From: Methylocystis sp. KS32
Lineage (GTDB): Bacteria > Pseudomonadota > Alphaproteobacteria > Rhizobiales > Beijerinckiaceae
Direction of reading: 5' to 3'
NCBI GenBank assembly: GCA_002862095.1
Contig: PHSQ01000005.1
Location: 62,001 to 126,000, forward strand
Length of the DNA stretch: 64,000 nt
The translations under genes were made by a program, and so were the position numbers. The first letter of the stretch is position 1; every line of letters starts with the position of its first letter. This document shows positions 10,466 through 18,229 of the stretch, piece after piece. A model generated the notes under the pieces. It worked only from the letters and a program-made list of their open reading frames with translations, was not told where the DNA came from and searched no databases.

Positions 10466-11962
10466 ATGCAGGAACTCGTCCATTTCATCGGGGGGAAGCG
10501 GGTCGCCGGAGCGTCGGGACGCTACTGCGACGGCTACGAACCCATGAGCGGCGCGACGATCTCGCGTGTGCCGCTGGCCTCGCAGGCGGAGGTCGCCGCC
10601 GCGGTCGAGAGCGCCGAGAGGGCGCAACCGGTCTGGGCCGCGGTCAGCCCCCAGCGTCGCGTTCGCGTGCTGATGAAATTTCTCGATCTTCTCCAAGGCG
10701 AGTCGGAGGTCCTCGCGAATCTTCTCGCACGGGAGCACGGCAAGACCGTCGGCGACGCGAGGGGCGACATTCAGCGTGGTCTGGAGGTGGTCGAATTCGC
10801 GATCGGCGCGCCGCATTTTTTGAAGGGCGGGTTCAGCGACAGCTCGGGTCCGGGGATCGACGTTTATGCGATGCGCCAGCCGCTCGGCGTCATGGCCGGC
10901 GTCACCCCGTTCAACTTTCCGGCGATGATCCCGATGTGGATGTTCGCGCCGGCGATCGCTTGCGGCGACGCTTTCGTGCTCAAGCCCTCCGAACGCGACG
11001 CGAGCGTGCCTCTACGCCTCGCCGAGCTGATGGTGGAGGCCGGCCTTCCCGCCGGCGTCCTGAACGTCGTGAACGGCGACAAGGAGGCCGTCGACGCTCT
11101 GCTCGATCACGCCGCGGTCAAGGCATTGAGCTTCGTCGGCTCGACCGCCGTCGCCGAATATGTTTACGCCCGCGGCGCGGCTAATGGAAAACGCATGCAA
11201 TGTTTCGGCGGCGCCAAGAATCACATGATTATCATGCCCGACGCCGATCTGGATCAAGTTGTCGAAGCGCTGATCGGCGCCGCTTACGGCGCGGCGGGCG
11301 AACGCTGCATGGCGATATCTGTCGCAGTGCCGGTGGGGGAAGTCGTGGCGCGGGCGCTCGTTCATCGACTCGTCCCGCGGGTGAAGACTCTCAAGATTGG
11401 GGCGTCGACGGACCCGGAAGCAGAGTTCGGCCCGCTCGTGACGCGCGCGCATCTCGAAAAAGTGACGGCCTATGTCGACCTCGGCGTGAGCGAAGGAGCG
11501 GAGCTTCTCGTCGACGGTCGAGGCTTTCACCTCCCCGGCTTCGAGAGCGGCTTCTATATGGGGGGCTGTCTCTTTGACGGGGTCACACGACGGATGCGTA
11601 TCTATCGAGAGGAGATCTTCGGGCCCGTTCTCCTCGTCATCCGCGCGGCCGACTACAGCGAGGCCCTCGCGCTCGTCGACGACCACGAATATGGCAACGG
11701 CGTTGCGATCTTCACGCGGGATGGCGGCGTTGCGCGCGATTTCGTATCGAGAGTTCAAGTTGGAATGGTCGGCGTCAATGTTCCGATCCCGACGCCCGTC
11801 GCCTCATATAGTTTCGGTGGGTGGAAGCGCTCGTTCTTCGGCGACCTGGGTCAGCATGGCCCCGACGCGATGCGCTTTTGCACAAAAACCAAGATCGTGA
11901 CCTCGCGCTGGCCGCGAGAAGGCGGGGAGGGCGCGAGCTTCGTCATTCCCACGACACGATAG
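10466..11962 (+). CDS. mmsA: Methylmalonate-semialdehyde dehydrogenase (CoA-acylating)
   Basis: The 498-residue aldehyde dehydrogenase superfamily enzyme converts methylmalonate semialdehyde, from valine, to propionyl-CoA with NAD and CoA. It has the mmsA-type GVTPFNFPAMIPMWMFAPAI and KPSERDASVPLRLAELM, the glycine motif FVGSTAVAEYVYARGA, GGAKNHMIIMPDADLDQ, and the catalytic cysteine in GAAGERCMAIS. Residue count is normal. GGAG lies 11-12 bases before the ATG. The 3-hydroxyisobutyrate dehydrogenase gene follows after 31 bases, the usual valine-degradation pair. Confidence 0.95.
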   Translation: MQELVHFIGGKRVAGASGRYCDGYEPMSGATISRVPLASQAEVAAAVESAERAQPVWAAVSPQRRVRVLMKFLDLLQGESEVLANLLAREHGKTVGDARGDIQRGLEVVEFAIGAPHFLKGGFSDSSGPGIDVYAMRQPLGVMAGVTPFNFPAMIPMWMFAPAIACGDAFVLKPSERDASVPLRLAELMVEAGLPAGVLNVVNGDKEAVDALLDHAAVKALSFVGSTAVAEYVYARGAANGKRMQCFGGAKNHMIIMPDADLDQVVEALIGAAYGAAGERCMAISVAVPVGEVVARALVHRLVPRVKTLKIGASTDPEAEFGPLVTRAHLEKVTAYVDLGVSEGAELLVDGRGFHLPGFESGFYMGGCLFDGVTRRMRIYREEIFGPVLLVIRAADYSEALALVDDHEYGNGVAIFTRDGGVARDFVSRVQVGMVGVNVPIPTPVASYSFGGWKRSFFGDLGQHGPDAMRFCTKTKIVTSRWPREGGEGASFVIPTTR

Positions 11963-11993
11963 GGGCGTGGAGCGAACAATTCGGAGATCGAAG

Positions 11994-12923
11994 ATGTCTC
12001 ACATCGCATTCATTGGCCTTGGCCGCATGGGGGGGCCAATGGCCGCCAACCTCGCCAGGGCGGGGCGCGACGTGTGCGGATTCGATCTCGAAGAGGTGCG
12101 TCGCGCCGCCGCCGAGGCGCAAGGCGTTCGCCGCGCGACCACAGCCAGGGCAGCGGCGGTCGGCGCGGCGGCGATCATTACGATGTTGCCGGCAGGGGAG
12201 GCGGTCCTTGCGGTCTGGAAGGAGCTCTTGACCTGTGTCGATCGAGACACGCTGTTCATCGACAGCTCCACGATCGACGTCGCAAGCGCACGCGCCGCGC
12301 ATCGCCTCGCCCGGGAAGCCGGTCGACCCTCCCTCGACGCGCCTGTTTCGGGCGGCGTCGCCGGCGCGGAAGCTGGAACCTTGTCCTTCATGTGCGGCGG
12401 AGACGCGGCCGATGTCGAGAGGGCGCGGCCTCTTTTCTCCGACATGGGCAAAACGATCATTCACTGCGGGGAAGGCGGACTCGGACAGGCCGCGAAGATA
12501 TGCAATAACATGATGCTCGGCGCGACGATGATCGCCACTAGCGAAGCCTTCGCGCTCGCGGAACGGCTGGGGCTTTCCGATAAGACCCTGTTCGCCGTCG
12601 CATCGGTCTCGTCCGGGCAGTCCTGGTCGCTGACGCATTATTGCCCCGCGCCCGGAGTGCTGCCCGCTGCGCCGTCGAGCCACGATTATCGGCCGGGCTT
12701 CATGGCGGCGCTCATGCTGAAGGATCTGAGACTCGCGAATGAGGCGGCGGAAGCGGTCGGGCTGACGACCCCGGTTGCGGCGCTCGCGGCCCAAATTTAC
12801 GCGCGCTATGTCGCTTCCGGCGAGGCCGAGCGCGACTTTTCCGGCGTCATCCGCATGTTCCGAGAAGGGCGCGATCCAGAGGACGAATTGCTGGGCGTCG
12901 ATCATCATCTAACGCGGGCGTGA
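11994..12923 (+). CDS. mmsB: 3-hydroxyisobutyrate dehydrogenase
   Basis: This 309-residue NAD-dependent beta-hydroxyacid dehydrogenase oxidises 3-hydroxyisobutyrate to methylmalonate semialdehyde, the substrate of the upstream mmsA product. Seen in the sequence are the Rossmann start IAFIGLGRMGGPMAANLARA, the substrate-binding DAPVSGGVAGAEAGTLSFM, and the catalytic lysine in GLGQAAKICNNMMLG. The start at 11994 is preceded by CGGAGATCGAAG, a good ribosome site, and begins exactly at the family N terminus. An upstream in-frame ATG at 11967 would add only nine unrelated residues. The end of the protein, MFREGRDPEDELLGVDHH, is slightly longer than most relatives. Confidence 0.94.
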   Translation: MSHIAFIGLGRMGGPMAANLARAGRDVCGFDLEEVRRAAAEAQGVRRATTARAAAVGAAAIITMLPAGEAVLAVWKELLTCVDRDTLFIDSSTIDVASARAAHRLAREAGRPSLDAPVSGGVAGAEAGTLSFMCGGDAADVERARPLFSDMGKTIIHCGEGGLGQAAKICNNMMLGATMIATSEAFALAERLGLSDKTLFAVASVSSGQSWSLTHYCPAPGVLPAAPSSHDYRPGFMAALMLKDLRLANEAAEAVGLTTPVAALAAQIYARYVASGEAERDFSGVIRMFREGRDPEDELLGVDHHLTRA

Positions 12924-13375
12924 ATCGGTCGTGGCTGCTAGAGCGCGCGCTTCGCTTCGCATCGCGCGGTCTGACCTTTCCGAGCTTCGTTGCGCCGCGA
13001 CAATTCTCGAGACAAGCCAAGCGCGCCGCGAGCGAATCCGCATCTGCCGCTTCATTGAGCGGCGGCGCTTCGACGATGGCGCAGCCCCGCGCGTCTTCAA
13101 AACGCCGATGATCTGTGCGCACCAGCCTCCTGCTTTGAAGGATACAACAAGGTCAGAGCTTTGCCGATCCGGGTAATGCGATATGGCGACGGACAGGACG
13201 GGCTTGGATGACTTTTCTGAATTAGCGTCCATTGATCGGCCATCGCTGTCCTTGAAAAAGCGCGCTTGCACAAAGAGCGAGTTTCATGCTGGATAGGCGA
13301 GTGAGTTTTTGCGCTGTTTTCAGAGGAAAAAATCCCTCTGTGGCGAAAGGCGGACGCGGTCGGAGCCTTGGTTCA
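12924..13375. other. Non-coding interval with an inverted repeat ahead of the PII gene
   Basis: No convincing gene is seen in these 452 bases; the small open frames have no family features. Positions 13321-13340 form an inverted repeat, CAGAGG and CCTCTG separated by eight mostly A bases. It lies 36 bases before the ATG of the PII paralogue, so it would fall in the promoter or leader. It could be a binding site or a short leader hairpin. There is no T-run after it, so a terminator is unlikely. No GG-N10-GC sigma-54 element was found upstream of this PII gene, unlike the glnK copy nearby. Confidence 0.5.
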
Positions 13376-13714
13376 ATGAAAGTGGTCGTCGCAATCATTA
13401 AGCCGTTCAAACTCGCCGAAGTTCACGAGGCGCTGCATGGGATCGGAATCCACGGTTTGACTATTTATGAAGCCAAGGGCCATGGTCATCAAAAAGGCCA
13501 TTCGGAGATCTATCGATCGGTGGAGTATGTGGCGCATTACCTATTAAAACTCCGCATCGAAGTGATCGTCGCGGAGGAGCGCGTCGAGCAGGTTATAAAG
13601 GCGATTTTGTCAGCCGCCCGTACTGGTCACGCCGGTGACGGTAAGATTTATGTTCATGCGCTCGACCAAGTAGTTCGCATTCGCACCGGCGAAACCGATG
13701 AGCTGGCGATATAA
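13376..13714 (+). CDS. Divergent PII-family signal-transduction protein (GlnK/GlnB paralogue)
   Basis: This is a 112-residue PII protein, the same length as GlnK. The fold is unmistakable: [20 protein letters not shown], a T-loop, GHAGDGKIYV as B-loop and RIRTGE at the C-loop. Compared with the canonical copy at 15801-16139, residue Tyr51, the uridylylation position, is kept. Arg38 is replaced by His (HGHQKG instead of YGRQKG), Tyr36 by His, and Gly48-Ala49 before Tyr51 by Ser-Val. Arg38 is one of the nucleotide-contacting residues in studied PII proteins, so effector binding may differ. The ATG at 13376 lacks a clear ribosome site, but an upstream start would add 30 residues foreign to the family. 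It stands alone and convergent to glnK-amtB. The target is unknown. Confidence 0.9.
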   Translation: MKVVVAIIKPFKLAEVHEALHGIGIHGLTIYEAKGHGHQKGHSEIYRSVEYVAHYLLKLRIEVIVAEERVEQVIKAILSAARTGHAGDGKIYVHALDQVVRIRTGETDELAI

Positions 13715-14206
13715 CGGCAATTTAATCGAGAGGGGGCTCGCGAATCGTTCCCTCCCACGCCACCGTCGCATAGGGGGCGCTATATGCCGGCTCGGCGACT
13801 TGAGGCTCATGATCAGGGCCGCGGTTTTCTTTGCCTCTGCGCCGCGCCCAGGCTCTTTTTGGGATTTCGCTCTACCCACCCCTGGCAAGCTCGGCCGAAA
13901 CTGATTGGTTGACGCATCGCTGTCCATGAGAGCAAAACGCTACCGCCCACGATCTCGGTTCAGACTTCCCGCCCGCCGCCGTATTACACTGCCTTCCACT
14001 GACCTCCGCGCCTCGATCCAGGAGCCTTTTGGCCTCTCCGATCTCATTCCAGACAGAGGCGTGGCCCCCCGAAGGCAAGTTCCAACCTCCTCTCCGCTCA
14101 CGCGCTGAAATTACCAACCCGACCCTTGATGACACCGAACTTCCCCTCGTCATCAGGCTGGGCGGGTGATTTGCGCCTCTGAGTTGGCGAAGCATGTGCT
14201 CGGCAC
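13715..14206. other. Intergenic region between the PII paralogue and amtB
   Basis: About 490 bases without a supportable gene. Several small frames are open on both strands because the sequence is GC-rich, but none shows a recognisable domain, a good ribosome site or a consistent coding pattern. Nothing else was recognised until the amtB terminator. Confidence 0.5.
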
Positions 14207-14237
14207 AAAAAATGAGCGGCGCTAATAAGCGCCGCTC
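14207..14237 (-). terminator. Rho-independent terminator of the glnK-amtB operon
   Basis: Read on the minus strand, GAGCGGCGCT and AGCGCCGCTC form a perfect 10-bp stem with a four-base loop, followed by ATTTTTT. It lies 38 bases after the amtB stop codon, in the right orientation. Confidence 0.9.
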
Positions 14238-14274
14238 TTCGCAATTCGCTTTCTTCCTCGAGGAAGCGAATCTC

Positions 14275-15768
14275 TTAACTATTATATGCCCTTTCCCCGT
14301 GGTCGGAGATGTCGAGGCCTTCGCGTTCTTGGTCTGGGGCGGGGCGGAGCCCGATTACGAGGTCCACCACTTTATAGAGGATCGCGGAGCCAATGCCGGA
14401 ATAGAGCAGAGTGGCTCCGACCGCGGTGGCCTGTGCGATCATCTGGGCGAGCATTTCATATTTTCCAGCGTAGTTCTCGCCGATCGCGGTGTAGTCGGTG
14501 ATGCCGACGCCGCCGAGGTCTGGGCTGACCAAAATGCCGGTGGCGAGCGCGCCGGTGACGCCGCCGATGCAGTGGACGCCGAAGACGTCGAGCGCGTCAT
14601 CATAGCCGAAGGTGTTTTTCACCTTGGAGACGAAGAACAGGCAGATCGGCGAGACGACGAATCCAAGAACGAGCGAGCCGATTGGCCCCGCGAACCCCGA
14701 TGCCGGCGTCACCGCGACAAGCCCCGCCACCGCGCCCGAGATCAGCCCCAAGAGCGAAGGCTTGCCCTTCACGGCCCACTCCGTCACCAACCATGACAGG
14801 GCGGCGCCGGCAGTGGCGACCATCGTGTTGACGAAGGCCAGGGCCGTCGTGCCGTTGGCCTCGAGATTGGAGCCGGCGTTGAAACCGAACCAACCGACCC
14901 ACAGCAAGGAGGCGCCGACCATCGACAGGGTGAGCGAATGGGGCGGCAACGCTTCTTTCCCGTAACCGATGCGCTTGCCGACGATCAGCGCGCCCGCCAG
15001 TCCCGCGATGCCCGCGTTGATATGCACAACCGTGCCGCCGGCGAAATCCAGCGCGCCAACGCCCTTCATCCAGGGCGCGAGGCCCCCGGCGATCCATCCG
15101 ACGGAGGCTGTCGCCGCGTCGATCTTGGCCTGCGCGGCCTGCTTGGCGGCGTCGGTCGTCGCGGCGGCGAGCTCCGTCGCGGCGTCGACGATGACATTGG
15201 GATCGGCCACGGCCCAGACCCAATGCGCGATCGGGAAGTAGATCAGCGTGACCCACGCGGTGATGAAGGCGAATACCGCCGAAAACTTCATTCTCTCGGC
15301 GAAGGCGCCGATGATCAGCGCCGGGGTGATCATCGCGAAGGTCATCTGGAACACGAAATAGGCGAGTTCCGGAACGACATGGCCCGGCGTGAAGGTCGGC
15401 GCCGTGGCGTCGACGCCGACGCCCTTCAGAAACGCTTTGCCAAGACCGCCAATATAGGCGTTGAGCGAACCGCCGTCGCCGAAGGCCAGCGAATAGCCAT
15501 AGAGCGTCCACAGCACCCCAACCAGCGCGACGATGGCGAAGGTTTGCGTGAGGATCGACGCCATGTTCTTGGTCCGAACCAGGCCGCCGTAAAACAGCGC
15601 AAGGCCCGGAATGGACATCATCAGCACCAGAGCGCTCGAAATGAGCAGCCATGCGGTGTCGCCAGGATTGGGAACGGGCGCGTTGCCCGCGAATGCGGGC
15701 GACGCCGCGAGAACGGCGCTTACAAGGATCGCGGCCTTATTCAAACCACGAGGCAGACGAAGACTCAT
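14275..15768 (-). CDS. amtB: Ammonium transporter
   Basis: The 497-residue inner-membrane protein conducts ammonium in nitrogen-limited cells and is gated by GlnK. It has an N-terminal signal peptide (cleavage plausible after SPAFA), about eleven membrane segments, and Amt signatures such as GLALFYGGLVRTKN, DFAGGTVVHINAGIAGLAGA and GVHCIGGVTGALATGI. Those carry the twin-histidine pore. The protein is longer than typical because of an Ala-rich insertion (roughly VDAATELAAATTDAAKQAA and what follows) between the HWVWA segment and the DFAGG helix, expected on the periplasmic side. The ATG at 15768 has AGGAG six bases upstream; an earlier in-frame ATG at 15804 falls inside the end of glnK. It lies 32 bases after glnK in one operon. 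Confidence 0.95.
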   Translation of the reverse strand: MSLRLPRGLNKAAILVSAVLAASPAFAGNAPVPNPGDTAWLLISSALVLMMSIPGLALFYGGLVRTKNMASILTQTFAIVALVGVLWTLYGYSLAFGDGGSLNAYIGGLGKAFLKGVGVDATAPTFTPGHVVPELAYFVFQMTFAMITPALIIGAFAERMKFSAVFAFITAWVTLIYFPIAHWVWAVADPNVIVDAATELAAATTDAAKQAAQAKIDAATASVGWIAGGLAPWMKGVGALDFAGGTVVHINAGIAGLAGALIVGKRIGYGKEALPPHSLTLSMVGASLLWVGWFGFNAGSNLEANGTTALAFVNTMVATAGAALSWLVTEWAVKGKPSLLGLISGAVAGLVAVTPASGFAGPIGSLVLGFVVSPICLFFVSKVKNTFGYDDALDVFGVHCIGGVTGALATGILVSPDLGGVGITDYTAIGENYAGKYEMLAQMIAQATAVGATLLYSGIGSAILYKVVDLVIGLRPAPDQEREGLDISDHGERAYNS

Positions 15769-15800
15769 CTTTAGCTCCTGACCAATTTGCGAAGAGAGGA

Positions 15801-16247
<447 letters not shown>

Positions 16248-16249
16248 TC

Positions 16250-16265
16250 AGCAATTGTCATGCCG
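16250..16265 (-). promoter_or_regulatory. Probable sigma-54 (-24/-12) promoter of glnK-amtB
   Basis: On the minus strand the sequence is CGGCATGACAATTGCT, matching the YTGGCAC-N5-TTGCW pattern with the required GG-N10-GC spacing. One position differs: GGCAT replaces GGCAC. It would start transcription near 16239, about 100 bases before the glnK ATG. NtrC/sigma-54 control of glnK-amtB is standard in proteobacteria. No clear NtrC enhancer site was identified by eye. Confidence 0.7.
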
Positions 16266-16430
16266 CGTCGGACCATTGAGGCGAACCCGCTGGAAAGACC
16301 TCCGTTATTTGGGAGAGGGCAGGGCGTTTATGGGGTAAATAAATCGAATAAGATCATCCAATCACTTCGGCCTCTCCGCACGAAACCAGCGAATGCAGCG
16401 CAATGAAAATCGCCCGCCGTTTAAAGCGCT

Positions 16431-16446
16431 TTCCGTTCGAACGGAA
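16431..16446. repeat. Perfect 16-bp palindrome in a hairpin-rich AT-richer stretch
   Basis: TTCCGTTCGAACGGAA is a perfect palindrome. Within the next 90 bases there are two more small hairpins: TTCAA-TATG-TTGAA at about 16477-16490, and GATCG-N7-CGATC around 16498-16514. The cluster looks like an interspersed intergenic repeat rather than a gene regulator, but only one copy is in the window. Confidence 0.5.
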
Positions 16447-16554
16447 TTGTTTCAACGATAAGAAAGCTTTCAAATTCAATATGTTGAATCCAATTCAGAT
16501 CGCAAAAAACGATCAGCTTTCGCGGAGTTCGCTCTAGTCATGGCGGCTCGCTAA

Positions 16555-16709
16555 TTCTACTGCGTCATGAACGAATTTGTCGGCGGTTTCGTCATTGCGA
16601 GCCGAAGGCGTGGCGATCCAGGGGCTGGCGCGACTTAAGGATTGCTTCGGCTCGCGGTCGCAATGACGGGCGCTGGCCCGACCCCAGGCCGCTTCGTGAC
16701 GCAGTAGAA
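16555..16709. repeat. Nested inverted-repeat element of about 155 bp (MITE/REP-like)
   Basis: The outer ends are perfect 13-bp inverted repeats, TTCTACTGCGTCA at 16555-16567 and TGACGCAGTAGAA at 16697-16709. Inside is a second imperfect pair, CGTCATTGCGAGCCGA near 16591 and TCGGCTCG...GCAATGACG near 16648-16670. Each arm can fold with its partner into a long cruciform or RNA stem. No open frame with family features is present. The CGTCATTGCGAGC core resembles widespread bacterial intergenic repeats. It is best described as a non-autonomous palindromic repeat. Confidence 0.75.
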
Positions 16710-16957
16710 CGAGGCTGATGGCGATTAAAGGTTACGTCTGTATCGCCCACCTTTCGCCTGAATTTTAATCGCTTGCCCAATGTAGGGGCATTCATCGGCG
16801 AGCTTTTTTCAAGCCGAGGGCCGCGCACGGTGTTTTTGCCGCTGCGAAAACAAGCTATTGTCCGAGGCGTCTACGTCCGTAGCCCGTCCTCTCAGGACCG
16901 TACGGGTGGCAATGCAATTCTGATTAAGTCGCCAAAACCTCGGTCGGAGAGGGCTCC

Positions 16958-17524
16958 ATGTCTGATGAATCGCCTTCGGAACACTTCGAACATGCCGAAC
17001 ATGCGGAACATGCCGCGCAGGAAGGCTCGCCCTTCCTTTTAACCGTCTCGGTCACCATCGCTATACTAGCTGTCGTCGCGGCGAGCGTCGGCAGTTTGGA
17101 GACCGTGGAGACAGCGGCGACGCTGACAGAGCAAAACGCAGCTGGTCTGCTACAAAACAAAACCAGCGATGCTTGGGCGTTTTTCCAAGCAAAGAGTATC
17201 AAAAAGGGCGCCTTTGACATAGCGGCTCATCAAGCCGGAGCCTCAGCCGCCTATTTTTTGCAAGAAGCAGAACGCTTAGAGAGAGAATCGATCGATCTTC
17301 GGACCGAAGCCACGCAGTTGGAGCAGAAAGTCGAGGAACGGTTGCGCGTAGCAGAGCAACACGAGCATCGACACCACATTTTGACTGTAGCTGTCACTCT
17401 GGTGCATGTCGCTATCGCAATCACTACTGTCGCCATCATCACCAAGGGACAGCGCTGGCCATGGCAAGCCGGCATCGCGTTGGGCGCCGCGGGGGCTATT
17501 TTGGCGACTTACGCATATTTTTAG
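16958..17524 (+). CDS. DUF4337 family membrane protein
   Basis: The 188-residue protein has the layout of the DUF4337 family. A His/Glu-rich N terminus (EHFEHAEHAEHAAQEG) comes first. A membrane helix follows at about residues 25-46, then a soluble helical, probably coiled-coil section (LTEQNAAGLLQNKTSDAWAF, then Glu/Arg-rich heptads at about 95-130). Two C-terminal membrane helices (about 140-160 and 168-187) complete it. The function of the family is unknown. The gene stands alone between a palindromic repeat and a dead IS630 transposase, so it has no informative operon partners. The ATG follows GGAGAGGGCTCC closely, which is an acceptable ribosome site. Confidence 0.8.
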   Translation: MSDESPSEHFEHAEHAEHAAQEGSPFLLTVSVTIAILAVVAASVGSLETVETAATLTEQNAAGLLQNKTSDAWAFFQAKSIKKGAFDIAAHQAGASAAYFLQEAERLERESIDLRTEATQLEQKVEERLRVAEQHEHRHHILTVAVTLVHVAIAITTVAIITKGQRWPWQAGIALGAAGAILATYAYF

Positions 17525-17536
17525 AGGATTTCCCTC

Positions 17537-17930
17537 TTAATCCGGGCGGTATCCCGCAGTCGTTGGATAATCGGCGCGTTGTGCTGGTTCAAGGGTGGAT
17601 AGGCGTTCGGCGATTTTGCTGCAAAGGCCATCGACGGGTCCCTCGGCGGCCTTGCGCGGCGACGCTTTCAACTTGGCGAGGGCGTGTTCGATCGGATCGA
17701 CGCCAGGGTTATATGGCGGAAGAAGCCGAAGTCTTGCGCCTCGCGCACGTCCGCCGCCTTGTGCGAGAGGAAATTATTTATCACGGCGATATCGCCTTTC
17801 GAGAGCCTCGGCGCGAGCGCGCCATCTTGGTGGTCGCGGGAGTTTCATCGATGAAGAGGAGTTTCTCGGGACAGAGATCGACCCGCCCCCAAACCATTCT
17901 TCGCCCCGCCGCGTTACGTCTATTTGGTCC
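17537..17930 (-). pseudogene. IS630-family transposase remnant
   Basis: Translated on the minus strand, separate frames carry pieces of the IS630 DDE transposase. The first is VDLCPEKLLFIDETPATTKM with the first catalytic Asp. It runs into a stop soon after GSRKAIS. Next is VINNFLSHKAADVREA, which corresponds to the second-Asp region but has Asn at the Asp position. After a frame shift comes YNPGVDPIEHALAKLK with the final Glu, ending AGYRPD-stop. The N-terminal third is missing. It is a truncated, frameshifted and internally deleted copy that cannot be active. It lies just outside the exopolysaccharide locus. Confidence 0.85.
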
Positions 17931-17942
17931 GGCTTGTTCTGG

Positions 17943-17984
17943 ATCATGCCGCGTTTAGGCGATTCCGCTTAAACGCGGCATGAT
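17943..17984. repeat. 15-bp perfect inverted repeat
   Basis: ATCATGCCGCGTTTA at 17943-17957 and TAAACGCGGCATGAT at 17970-17984 are exact inverted repeats with a 12-base loop. They directly follow the IS630 remnant. No T-run follows, so this is more likely an interspersed palindromic repeat or part of a transposon end than a terminator. The 245 bases between it and the next gene hold nothing recognisable. Confidence 0.7.
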
Positions 17985-18229
17985 GGGGCGCTAGATTGTC
18001 GATCCAGAAGCGGGATCGATTCAAATGCCCGGCGACCGGAGTGGGGTTTGGCATCGATTGGCGAGATCAAGCGCCCTGTCGCCGGATCGAAAGCGAACGC
18101 CGCCGGTTTGCCGGCGCCCGCCCGAGGTTGGGAACGATAAATCCTAACGATCAACGCCAAAACACGGTTAATTCGCCGGTCCCGACCAGTGCCAGGCGTA
18201 ACGCATCTGCGTCGGGATCGGGGCTCCCG

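Noticed and set aside
17943-17984. Calling the 15-bp inverted repeat a terminator
   Set aside because: It has no T-run on either strand and no functional gene ending immediately before it; it was reported as a repeat instead.
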